From the NCBI GenBank assembly GCA_007128495.1, contig SKXH01000267.1, forward strand, positions 1 through 14,190: DNA of 14,190 nt, given 5' to 3'. The notes below the pieces were generated by a model that saw only the letters and a list, made by a program, of their open reading frames with translations, did not search any database and was not told where the DNA came from. A program made the translations under genes and the position numbers. Source of the stretch: Bacteroidota bacterium (lineage in GTDB: Bacteria; Bacteroidota; Ignavibacteria; T3Sed10-11). Shown here piece by piece: positions 1 to 6,632 of this stretch (position 1 is its first letter; each line of letters begins with the position of its first letter).

Positions 1-212
1 CTTATTGCTCCATTCCGCTTGCCGAGAAATGCACCGGCAAGCAGCACAAACATTGTTTGCAAAGTATACGGTACCGGATACTGCCAGATTTCAAACCGGG
101 CACCGAGTGCTGTTAATGCTGTAAATGTAGTTATCCAGAACGCCTGTATGTAGACATTTGCAACGCTAATACCGGTCGCTCCGATACTAAGAGATTTTTC
201 GTGTGATTGCAT
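1..212 (-). CDS. bioY: Biotin transporter BioY, N-terminal part (gene runs off the left edge)
   Basis: The 5' 70 codons of a minus-strand gene, starting at ATG 212-210 and open to the window edge. BioY is the membrane S-component of the biotin ECF-type uptake transporter. The visible part reads MQSHEKSLSI, then a first hydrophobic segment (about residues 23-37), then PVPYTLQTMFVLLAGAFLG followed by KRNGA. The P-V-P-[YF]-T-L-Q-T-x-F-V-L-L-A-G-x-x-L-G block is the family signature for BioY, so the name is fairly firm despite the truncation. A GGAG lies about 6 bases before the ATG. The gene starts 24 bp after the alpha/beta hydrolase stop codon and is probably co-transcribed with it. The energising EcfA/EcfT subunits are not in the window; some BioY proteins work alone or with shared modules. 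Confidence 0.85.
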   Translation of the reverse strand, partial: MQSHEKSLSIGATGISVANVYIQAFWITTFTALTALGARFEIWQYPVPYTLQTMFVLLAGAFLGKRNGAI

Positions 213-236
213 TCTATCTCCAATATCCAGAAAAGA

Positions 237-1133
237 TTATGAATTATTTAAAACAGTTTTTAACCAATGATTTGTTTCATCAAGCAACCGGTTTAGATGT
301 TCCGATGAACCGGCTTTGTAGGGATGCGTAACATCGTAAAGATGGTTGGCATCTTTAATTTCAATTATAGTAGCTTCGTCACTGCCGGCGGTTTTATATA
401 AAATATCGGCTTCCTTTCGGTCTACGGTTGAATCGTTAGTACCGTGTGCGATAAGCACCGGACAAGGAAGTCGTTTTACCGCATCTAATATATTTAAGCG
501 TTCGTCATTGTTTTCAATATCGTGTAAAGGTTCGGTGCCGATACGTATCGTTCCGTATTCCGGATCGCTGTGCAGCTCTAATGTTCCCTTCTCTCTCCAT
601 TGCTTTTTCTCTTCGGGTGTAAAGCGATCGAATGTAGACACCGCCGACCAGGAGATAACCGCTTGAATATCATCCCGTTCGCTTGCAGTTATGATTGACA
701 CCGAACCGCCCCCCGAATGCCCTAACAGAACCCGTTGGGTATCTTCCGTATCGATACCATAATATTCAAGTGCACCGTCTTCAATTGCATCAAGTACAAG
801 GTGAAGGTCTTCAATTTCACTGGTCGGTGTTAACCGGGAGAAAATATCCCAATCGGTTATTTGATTTTCGCCGGTTTTAACACCATTACGGGCAAAATTA
901 ATGACAATCGTGACAAATCCGCGCTCGGCGAAGTATTCACCTACATGCGGAAACATTCCCCAATCTTTAAAGGTTTTATAGCCGTGTGCAATAAGCATCA
1001 CCGGCTTTGGTCTGCCGTCATCGATGTAGCGGATATCACCCGAAACGACCTCTTCCGCCCTCTCTGATGTCGATGGATGTGCAAGTACAAATTCCTGCGT
1101 AGTCAGCAATTCCATAATATGCATAACATACAA
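237..1133 (-). CDS. Alpha/beta hydrolase (dienelactone hydrolase-like fold)
   Basis: A 298-residue serine hydrolase of unknown substrate. The catalytic set is visible: oxyanion-region HG at 50-51 (MLIAHGYKTFKDWG), nucleophile elbow G-H-S-G-G with Ser140, probable acid Asp234 in HGTNDSTV, and His264 in DANHLY. The spacing is that of a single alpha/beta-hydrolase domain with a short cap around residues 160-205. I see no signal peptide or membrane segment, so it is probably cytoplasmic; an esterase, thioesterase or peptidase role are all possible. The start is uncertain: in-frame Met codons lie at 1133, 1124 and 1115, none with a clear Shine-Dalgarno, and the last (MELLTTQEF) would suit the family as well. 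It lies 34 bp after the glycosyltransferase and 24 bp before bioY. Nothing in the sequence makes it BioH; that link would rest on neighbourhood alone. Confidence 0.85.
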   Translation of the reverse strand: MYVMHIMELLTTQEFVLAHPSTSERAEEVVSGDIRYIDDGRPKPVMLIAHGYKTFKDWGMFPHVGEYFAERGFVTIVINFARNGVKTGENQITDWDIFSRLTPTSEIEDLHLVLDAIEDGALEYYGIDTEDTQRVLLGHSGGGSVSIITASERDDIQAVISWSAVSTFDRFTPEEKKQWREKGTLELHSDPEYGTIRIGTEPLHDIENNDERLNILDAVKRLPCPVLIAHGTNDSTVDRKEADILYKTAGSDEATIIEIKDANHLYDVTHPYKAGSSEHLNRLLDETNHWLKTVLNNS

Positions 1134-1167
1134 ATTGATTGATATAAAGTCAATCCGAAATTTATCT

Positions 1168-2310
1168 TCATTTTTTTAATTTTTCCAATGAGTAAAAAGT
1201 TCCGCGCCAGTGTATTCCGCGATAGATGATCGTCTTTATCAATGCCCGGCAAACGACGTAAATAAACAATAATGCAGCAAGCGGAAGAAAAATGGCATCA
1301 TATCCTTTAGTTATTGAAAACACCTTGATATGACGGAGGAATACTAATAAGTAAAGTACGATCACCGCAACAAATATTATCTGTATCACTCCACTCGTAA
1401 TAAACAGCGCAATAAAGGGGAAAACAAACAGAAGCACCTGAGCGGCCATTGCACCGGCCGCAAGAAATAAATTATAGGATAACCCGGCGAACGCATTTTT
1501 CTCGATACCGAGCATCGCCTCACGAAAAGAAGCATACCATTGCACAGACATCAAATATTTACCGGATGCAAAGCGCTGCCGCGCCCCGGTTTTCTTAACC
1601 AGCTTACCGAGCTGCAGATCTTCATCGGGCCGCATGGCAACAGCACGATGTGTCCCGACATCTTCATATGCTTCACGCCGGAACATATTGAATGCCCCGA
1701 CTCCCATACCACCGGCCCACGGCCTGAAATATATCAGGAATGAAAAGAAAAAATATTTCACGAATAGTCTTAGAAAAAATGTTTCTCCGTAAATAGCCGG
1801 TGAGACAGCGAGATGGTCTGCTTTTTGGTTTTGAAGATGAACAACTGCAACGCGCAATGTTTCGGGATTAAACATAACATCGGCATCGGTAAAGAGCAAT
1901 ATATCACCTGCTGCTTTTTTATAGCCGCGGTAGCAAGCGTAATTTTTTCCAAGCCATCCGTCGGGGAGTTCATCAATTGAAATGACTTTTAATTGCGGCC
2001 AATCCTTCTGTACCGACTGTATCTCATCGAGCGTCCCGTCCGTAGAGCGGTCATTCACCACCACGACTTCATAATCCGGATAATCAAGTCTGCGCAAAGT
2101 ATGAAGCGATTGTGCAATTGAATCTTCTTCATCCTTTGCTGTGATTATTACTGAAACTTTCGGCATCTTGCCGGAAGACAGTCTTGCAGCCGGATCAAGA
2201 ACTGCAATACTGCGCATTCCGATCAACGTATCAACCGTAACCGCTAACCAGTACACCAATGTGATTACTGCAATAACGCCGAGTAAATTTGTATCTATTA
2301 TCTCAAACAT
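1168..2310 (-). CDS. Membrane-anchored family 2 glycosyltransferase
   Basis: A 380-residue GT2 (GT-A fold) enzyme that should transfer an activated sugar to an acceptor at the inner membrane. An N-terminal TM helix (about 10-31) is followed by the catalytic domain: KVSVIITAKDEEDSI at 51-65, VVVNDRSTDGT with Asp87, LPDGWLGKNYA at 115-125, and the metal/UDP-binding TDADV with Asp142 and Asp144. Glu230-Asp231 (RPDEDLQLG) is the likely catalytic acid region, and VQWYAS near 256-261 sits where family 2 enzymes have a Q-x-x-R-W-like element. The C-terminal third has two or three TM helices (about 278-306, 308-325, 338-358). The layout and the LPDGW-GK block resemble enzymes annotated as CrtQ-like or hopanoid-associated (HpnB-like), but no carotenoid or hopanoid gene is nearby. 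It starts 9 bp after the upstream EamA transporter stop, so the two are very likely co-transcribed. Confidence 0.88.
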   Translation of the reverse strand: MFEIIDTNLLGVIAVITLVYWLAVTVDTLIGMRSIAVLDPAARLSSGKMPKVSVIITAKDEEDSIAQSLHTLRRLDYPDYEVVVVNDRSTDGTLDEIQSVQKDWPQLKVISIDELPDGWLGKNYACYRGYKKAAGDILLFTDADVMFNPETLRVAVVHLQNQKADHLAVSPAIYGETFFLRLFVKYFFFSFLIYFRPWAGGMGVGAFNMFRREAYEDVGTHRAVAMRPDEDLQLGKLVKKTGARQRFASGKYLMSVQWYASFREAMLGIEKNAFAGLSYNLFLAAGAMAAQVLLFVFPFIALFITSGVIQIIFVAVIVLYLLVFLRHIKVFSITKGYDAIFLPLAALLFIYVVCRALIKTIIYRGIHWRGTFYSLEKLKK

Positions 2311-2319
2311 TCTTAGAAC

Positions 2320-3189
2320 TCATATACGAAGTAAGACGACCCCGCTCAATATTCCGACGACGGCGATGAATTGTATAAGCGATAAACGCTCCTTCAGGTA
2401 CGCAATCGCCAGAATTCCGGTAATCAAACTATTCGAGGCAAATAATGGTGAAACAATGCTTGCAGGCCCGCCCGAAAGCGCCAATGCATATAGCTGCATA
2501 CCGGCAAAAGAAAAAATTCCGGCGATGAGTCCGCATATAAGTCCATAGCGGCGGGCATTTGGTTTCATATGCAATAAGGTAGTTCTCCCTGCACGACGTG
2601 TCAGGACCCACGACCATATCACCCCGAGAAAATACCCATAGAAGAGCACCATCGTATTATTCATACCCAGTTCTTCGGTTATCTTCAAACCGCCGTTACG
2701 AATAAAGAATAAAACAACCGCAAAGAGTACAAGGCCATACCACTTTCTGTCTGAAATGGATATCTTCTCATTCGGATCGACGGGCAAAATACTGACACAC
2801 AAAATAATCAGTGCGACACCGAACAACTCACTATAACCGGGTGACTCACCGTATACGTAAACAGACATAATAACAATGAGTATGATGTTCATGTTCACCA
2901 CCGGCGACGTTAAGCTAATCGGCCCGACACGCAATGCTTTCATAAAAAGAATATTTCCTGCCGTCGAGCCGATGCCAACAATCGAACCGGCAATAAGCAA
3001 AGCCGCACTGAATTCTAATTGGTTTGAGCCGATGCCATACAGAAAGAATCCAAGCGCTCCGGATATATATAAACCGAGCAGGATATACGGCACTGAATAG
3101 ATACGGTAGGTACCGAATTTCAATATAAATCCGGCAATACCGAATGTAACGGCGCTTAGAATAACGAGAGGGAACCAGATATATTCCAT
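2320..3189 (-). CDS. EamA/DMT-superfamily transporter
   Basis: A 289-residue integral membrane protein with about ten hydrophobic segments in two similar halves, the typical DMT/EamA layout. The first repeat covers about 1-135 and ends with a helix at GVALIILCVSILPV; a hydrophilic loop (about 136-149, PNEKISISDRKW) precedes the second, which ends in the usual LKERLSLIQFIAVVGILSGVVLLRI-type pattern (short motif LKERLS before the last helix). Members export amino acids, sugars, nucleotides or metabolites, and small relatives (ArnE/F) flip lipid-linked sugars; the substrate cannot be read from sequence. It is the first gene of a minus-strand group followed 9 bp later by the glycosyltransferase, which makes a role in moving a glycosyl carrier or product possible but unproven. 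No good Shine-Dalgarno precedes the start; the transcript may be nearly leaderless. Its promoter should lie in the 114-bp divergent region at 3190-3303. Confidence 0.85.
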   Translation of the reverse strand: MEYIWFPLVILSAVTFGIAGFILKFGTYRIYSVPYILLGLYISGALGFFLYGIGSNQLEFSAALLIAGSIVGIGSTAGNILFMKALRVGPISLTSPVVNMNIILIVIMSVYVYGESPGYSELFGVALIILCVSILPVDPNEKISISDRKWYGLVLFAVVLFFIRNGGLKITEELGMNNTMVLFYGYFLGVIWSWVLTRRAGRTTLLHMKPNARRYGLICGLIAGIFSFAGMQLYALALSGGPASIVSPLFASNSLITGILAIAYLKERLSLIQFIAVVGILSGVVLLRI

Positions 3190-3223
3190 AAAATAATAAC
3201 AAAAAGATACGACAATTCTGCTA

Positions 3224-3241
3224 TAGTTTCCAATGAAACTA
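3224..3241. promoter_or_regulatory. Palindrome over a putative -35 box (candidate operator)
   Basis: TAGTTTC-CAAT-GAAACTA: perfect 7-bp arms around 4 bases, in the divergent region between the EamA and DUF5916 genes. It overlaps the putative -35 hexamer (3227-3232) of the plus-strand promoter, a position suited to a repressor. A second short palindrome, CGTATACG, lies at 3256-3263 just after the -10 box. The binding factor is unknown. Confidence 0.4.
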
Positions 3242-3255
3242 AATACAAATATAAT
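3227..3255 (+). promoter_or_regulatory. Putative sigma-70-type promoter of the DUF5916 gene
   Basis: A consensus -10 TATAAT at 3250-3255 lies 17 bp after TTTCCA (3227-3232), which matches four of six -35 positions. Transcription would begin near 3262, giving about 42 bases of leader. The -10 match and spacing are good, but AT-rich DNA gives such matches by chance and FCB sigma factors can prefer other boxes. Confidence 0.4.
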
Positions 3256-3303
3256 CGTATACGGTAATAGAGCGAAATCAAATCACAACTTTACTTATGC
3301 ACC

Positions 3304-5784
3304 ATGAGAACAATCACGTTAACATTATTATATTGTATGTGTTTTGTTTCTATAGCCGGTTCACAAAACACCGATCGAAAGATAATATTTACAGAACGAA
3401 CCGACACACCGCCGGTAATCGACGGTTATGTCGATGATGATGTTTGGAAATCGGCGCCTGTAATCGATGCTTTTTACCAGCATGAACCGGATGACGGTGA
3501 ACCCGCGACCGAACGAACAGAGCTGCGTGTTCTTTATGACGATTCGGCATTATATGTTTCGTTCATCTGTTACGATTCGGAACCGGATAAAATTGTTCGA
3601 CGTCTTACACGCCGGGACCGGCGGGTACCTTCCGATTTTGTACAGGTAGCCATCGACAGTTATAACGACCAAACTTCTGCGTTTGTATTTGAGGTGAATG
3701 CTGCGGGGGTTAAAAGGGATTTTTTAATGCTGAATGACGGTAATGAAGAAGATATTACCTGGGATGGAATATGGGATGCCGCCGTTGCAATGCGAGATGA
3801 CGGTTGGAGCGTTGAATTAAAGATCCCGTATCAAACGCTCAGGTTTTCGGAAGAAGACGAACAGGTGTGGGGGTTTAATGCCGCGCGTATGATAGATCGA
3901 AAAAACGAATACGCTATGTGGGCTCATATACCACAAGGTTCCCGGGCAGTCGTATCGCGTTTCGGCACGCTGCGCGGATTACACAATCTTAATCCACCTC
4001 GTTCTGTTCTTGTTCTCCCTTACGCACTTGCCGGTGCAACACGCTGGCCGAGCGATCAATTGCCGCAGCCGTTACATCAACTTGATTCTAATCTTGATAT
4101 CGGTCTCGACCTGCAATACGGTATATCAAACAATACAACTTTAAATGTAACGGTAAATCCCGATTTCGGACAGGTTGAACTTGATGAAGTTATACTTAAT
4201 CTCAGTGCATTTGAAACCTTTTACCAGGAACGACGGCCGTTTTTCGTCGAAGGTGCCTCGGTCTTCAGAACCGTCGGCCCGATGGGCAACGGGATACTTC
4301 GCACCCATATATTTTATTCACGCAGGATCGGCGATCAGCCGTCACGCCATAACTATTTACCCGACTCGATCGATACGGAAACGTGGTATGTAAAAAATAA
4401 TCCATCGGCAACACCGATTCTTGGTGCAGTTAAGCTTACTTCACAATCGGGGAACGGATGGGCAGGCGGTTTTTTGCATGCCACTACTGCACGCACCTAT
4501 AAAACTCTGCGTAGCCCCGATAATGAAGATGTTCGCATTGAAACAGAAACCTTAAGCAACTATACCGTCGGCCGTTTACGCTACGATCTGCCGAATCCCG
4601 GTTCGTACATCGGTGGTATTGCAACTTCGGTGATACGGGAGAATGGCGTACCGCAGGCCTATTCGGGTGGGCTGGATTGGAATTACAATACAGAAAATTA
4701 CTCGTTCATAACCGATGGTTTACTTGCAATGACCTATCGTAACACATCCGGTGGTATTCAGGAAGGATATCATGCACAGGCCCGCATTCAAACTTTGAGT
4801 CATGATAATATTCAGGCGATGGCGGGCGCAAACGTTTATTCAAAAGGGTTCAATCCGAACGATATCGGATTTAACTCGGTCGACAATATCGGAATATATT
4901 ATATCTGGTTTTCGCTCCGTCATCTCGAGCCCTTCTCGATCATACGACGGATAAATTACGGCCAGTTTACCTACACGGCAAACATACTCGATTCGGGTAT
5001 ACAATTCATCAGGGGAATTGAACCGAATATGAGCATTACCTGGATGAACTACTGGTATACCTCAATCGGCGGAAACATTGACTCGGAGTCCAACGATCCT
5101 TTCGAATCCCGTGGAATGGGACTATACAAGCGCCCGCCATCCAATCAGTTGTGGTTCTATTCAAGAACCGATAACAGAAAACCGGTAACCATTGCAGTTC
5201 GATATGTGAAAGGTGAGCGGGGACACGGAAGCAGAGACCGCACCTATGAACTCCCGCTCACCTTCAGAGCAGGATATCAAACAGAAATAACGTTTACTCC
5301 TTCCTACCGGAAAACTCGCGGTATGGTCGGTTGGGTGACAAATCAAACCGGAATACTCGAACCCGATGTACGGACATCGGTGTTCGGACGACGTGACGTC
5401 GACCAGGTCAATACGACGGTTCGATTAACGCATACATTTAATCCCGATCTGACGCTGCAGGGATACGTACAATACTTCTGGGTTCGCGGTGAATACTATG
5501 ATTTTATGAAGCTCGAGGATTCGGGTAAATTATCAGAACTGCCTGTCGAATATGATAAATCCACCTATCGAAACCCCGATTTCAATCGGAGCGACTTTAA
5601 TGTAAATTTGATTATTCGCTATGAATACCGGCCCGGTTCAACAATCTTTCTAGTTTGGACACACAGCCGCCAGGAATCAATTAAAGATCATACGGTTTCG
5701 CCGGGTTCATTTTTCAACCGGACGATCGAAAGTCCGTCATTGAACGTACTGATGCTGAAGTGGACGTATGCAATCGGCTTGTAG
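3304..5784 (+). CDS. CBM9-like / DUF5916 outer-membrane beta-barrel protein
   Basis: An 826-residue exported protein. A signal peptide (about 1-20, cleavage probably after AGS) precedes a carbohydrate-binding family 9-like beta-sandwich at about 35-225. This is recognisable from PPVIDGYVDDDVWKSA, LRVLYDDSALYVSF, FVQVAIDSYNDQTSAF and the WDGIWDAAVA / WSVELKIPYQTLRF blocks. The rest (about 240-826) is the DUF5916 region, rich in alternating aromatic strands (for example VNPDFGQVELDEVILNLSAF and FYQERRPFFVEG) and ending in a strand (LMLKWTYAIGL), consistent with a large outer-membrane barrel. Such proteins are common in FCB bacteria; their function is not established, and the CBM9-like part need not bind sugar. 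No Shine-Dalgarno is evident before ATG 3304. It stands alone behind its own putative promoter, and the next gene starts 69 bp later with its own ribosome binding site. Confidence 0.85.
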   Translation: MRTITLTLLYCMCFVSIAGSQNTDRKIIFTERTDTPPVIDGYVDDDVWKSAPVIDAFYQHEPDDGEPATERTELRVLYDDSALYVSFICYDSEPDKIVRRLTRRDRRVPSDFVQVAIDSYNDQTSAFVFEVNAAGVKRDFLMLNDGNEEDITWDGIWDAAVAMRDDGWSVELKIPYQTLRFSEEDEQVWGFNAARMIDRKNEYAMWAHIPQGSRAVVSRFGTLRGLHNLNPPRSVLVLPYALAGATRWPSDQLPQPLHQLDSNLDIGLDLQYGISNNTTLNVTVNPDFGQVELDEVILNLSAFETFYQERRPFFVEGASVFRTVGPMGNGILRTHIFYSRRIGDQPSRHNYLPDSIDTETWYVKNNPSATPILGAVKLTSQSGNGWAGGFLHATTARTYKTLRSPDNEDVRIETETLSNYTVGRLRYDLPNPGSYIGGIATSVIRENGVPQAYSGGLDWNYNTENYSFITDGLLAMTYRNTSGGIQEGYHAQARIQTLSHDNIQAMAGANVYSKGFNPNDIGFNSVDNIGIYYIWFSLRHLEPFSIIRRINYGQFTYTANILDSGIQFIRGIEPNMSITWMNYWYTSIGGNIDSESNDPFESRGMGLYKRPPSNQLWFYSRTDNRKPVTIAVRYVKGERGHGSRDRTYELPLTFRAGYQTEITFTPSYRKTRGMVGWVTNQTGILEPDVRTSVFGRRDVDQVNTTVRLTHTFNPDLTLQGYVQYFWVRGEYYDFMKLEDSGKLSELPVEYDKSTYRNPDFNRSDFNVNLIIRYEYRPGSTIFLVWTHSRQESIKDHTVSPGSFFNRTIESPSLNVLMLKWTYAIGL

Positions 5785-5819
5785 TCATACTTTGCTATTT
5801 TCGATACTATTTAGTATGA
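5785..5819 (+). repeat. AT-rich inverted repeat with two possible pairings after the DUF5916 stop codon
   Basis: AGTATGA (5813-5819) can pair with TCATACT (5785-5791) in a long-loop stem, or its AGTAT with ATACT (5804-5808) in a tight 5-bp hairpin with an ATTT loop. It begins immediately after the stop codon. No T-run follows, so it is at best a weak terminator or an mRNA 3'-end or processing hairpin; an operator for the next gene is another option. Confidence 0.3.
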
Positions 5820-5853
5820 TACAGATGTAGTCGATAATGAGCTGGAGAAAAGT

Positions 5854-6504
5854 ATGCGCGAGAAACCTATACAGCCAAGCCGATGGTATTACGGACTGGG
5901 CGCCCTCATATTTTTTGTCGGAACGGCGCTCACCGCTCTCATCATAATAACACAGTTTTACCGTTATTTTGAGGAACCCCGTCAATTTCTTATACCCGGA
6001 ACAGGAACAATGACTTTTGAAAAATCCGGGCCGTATACAATTTATTACGAATATCTGAGTGAATACAATGACCGGAAGTTCGATACCGGTAAAGCATTTA
6101 TAGACATCGAGCCGGAATTACGCAACAAACAGACCGGCGATGAAATATATCTCTCCCGTGCACGAATTACCTTTAACCGCTACATATTCGGCGCCAACCG
6201 CGATGCTATAGCATTGTTGAATTTCAGTATCGAAAAACCGGGCGAGTATGAATTCACTGCCGACCTTATAAAAGATGACAATGTTACCGAAGTTGTTTTA
6301 TCAATCGCTCCGGATTATATTCACATTGCACTGGTTACCATGAGCTGGAGCATACCGCTTTTATTCTTAACGATCATTGCCTCAATCGTAGCAGTTCTCA
6401 TTACGTACTTCAAACGAAGGGAATTCGTTAAAATGAGAGAGTATGAAAATAAAATTTTTCCATCCGCAAAAACTATTTTGAAAATTCCGCAGCCGTGGAA
6501 CTAA
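5854..6504 (+). CDS. Two-TM membrane protein with a large extracytoplasmic domain, unknown function
   Basis: I do not recognise a named family. The 216 residues show TM1 at about 12-35 (YYGLGALIFFVGTALTALIIITQFY region), an extracytoplasmic segment of about 120 residues, TM2 at about 158-186, and a basic cytoplasmic tail (KRREFVKMREYENK). The basic N-terminus and KRR after TM2 place both ends in the cytoplasm by the positive-inside rule. The middle domain looks all-beta, with a GPYTIYYEY strand near 59-67 and a KPGEYEFTADL strand near 118-128. That G-x-Y-x-[IF] pairing suggests a jelly-roll or sandwich that could sense or bind a ligand. Start choice is firm: GGAG lies about 7 bases before ATG 5854. 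It sits between two outer-membrane or exported proteins, so an envelope role is plausible but is inference. Confidence 0.75.
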   Translation: MREKPIQPSRWYYGLGALIFFVGTALTALIIITQFYRYFEEPRQFLIPGTGTMTFEKSGPYTIYYEYLSEYNDRKFDTGKAFIDIEPELRNKQTGDEIYLSRARITFNRYIFGANRDAIALLNFSIEKPGEYEFTADLIKDDNVTEVVLSIAPDYIHIALVTMSWSIPLLFLTIIASIVAVLITYFKRREFVKMREYENKIFPSAKTILKIPQPWN

Positions 6505-6632
6505 ACAGCATTGCAAATATTCCGGTTTTAAAATAAGAATTTATTTTTTTATATTAGTTTGATTATTAGCATTTCAATTTAGGTTCATCCACACTGCAAA
6601 AAGCGCGGGCATTCGTTAATTCTGGAGGTGTT

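Noticed and set aside
346..1067. Plus-strand open frames opposite the hydrolase gene
   Set aside because: They are antisense shadows with no family features or ribosome binding sites, while the minus-strand frame carries an intact catalytic triad.
237..1133. Identifying the hydrolase as BioH because bioY follows
   Set aside because: Length and motifs are those of a generic alpha/beta hydrolase; only the neighbourhood suggests biotin.
1137..1155. Inverted repeat GATTGA-N7-TCAATC next to the hydrolase start
   Set aside because: Only 6-bp arms, AT-rich, overlapping a probable intra-operon start region, with no T-run; it could be chance.
6541..6587. Possible FCB-type promoter (TTTG at 6558-6561 and TAGGTTCA at 6580-6587) before sppA
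   Set aside because: The second box departs from TAnnTTTG and the 18-base spacer is short; in DNA this AT-rich the match is not convincing.
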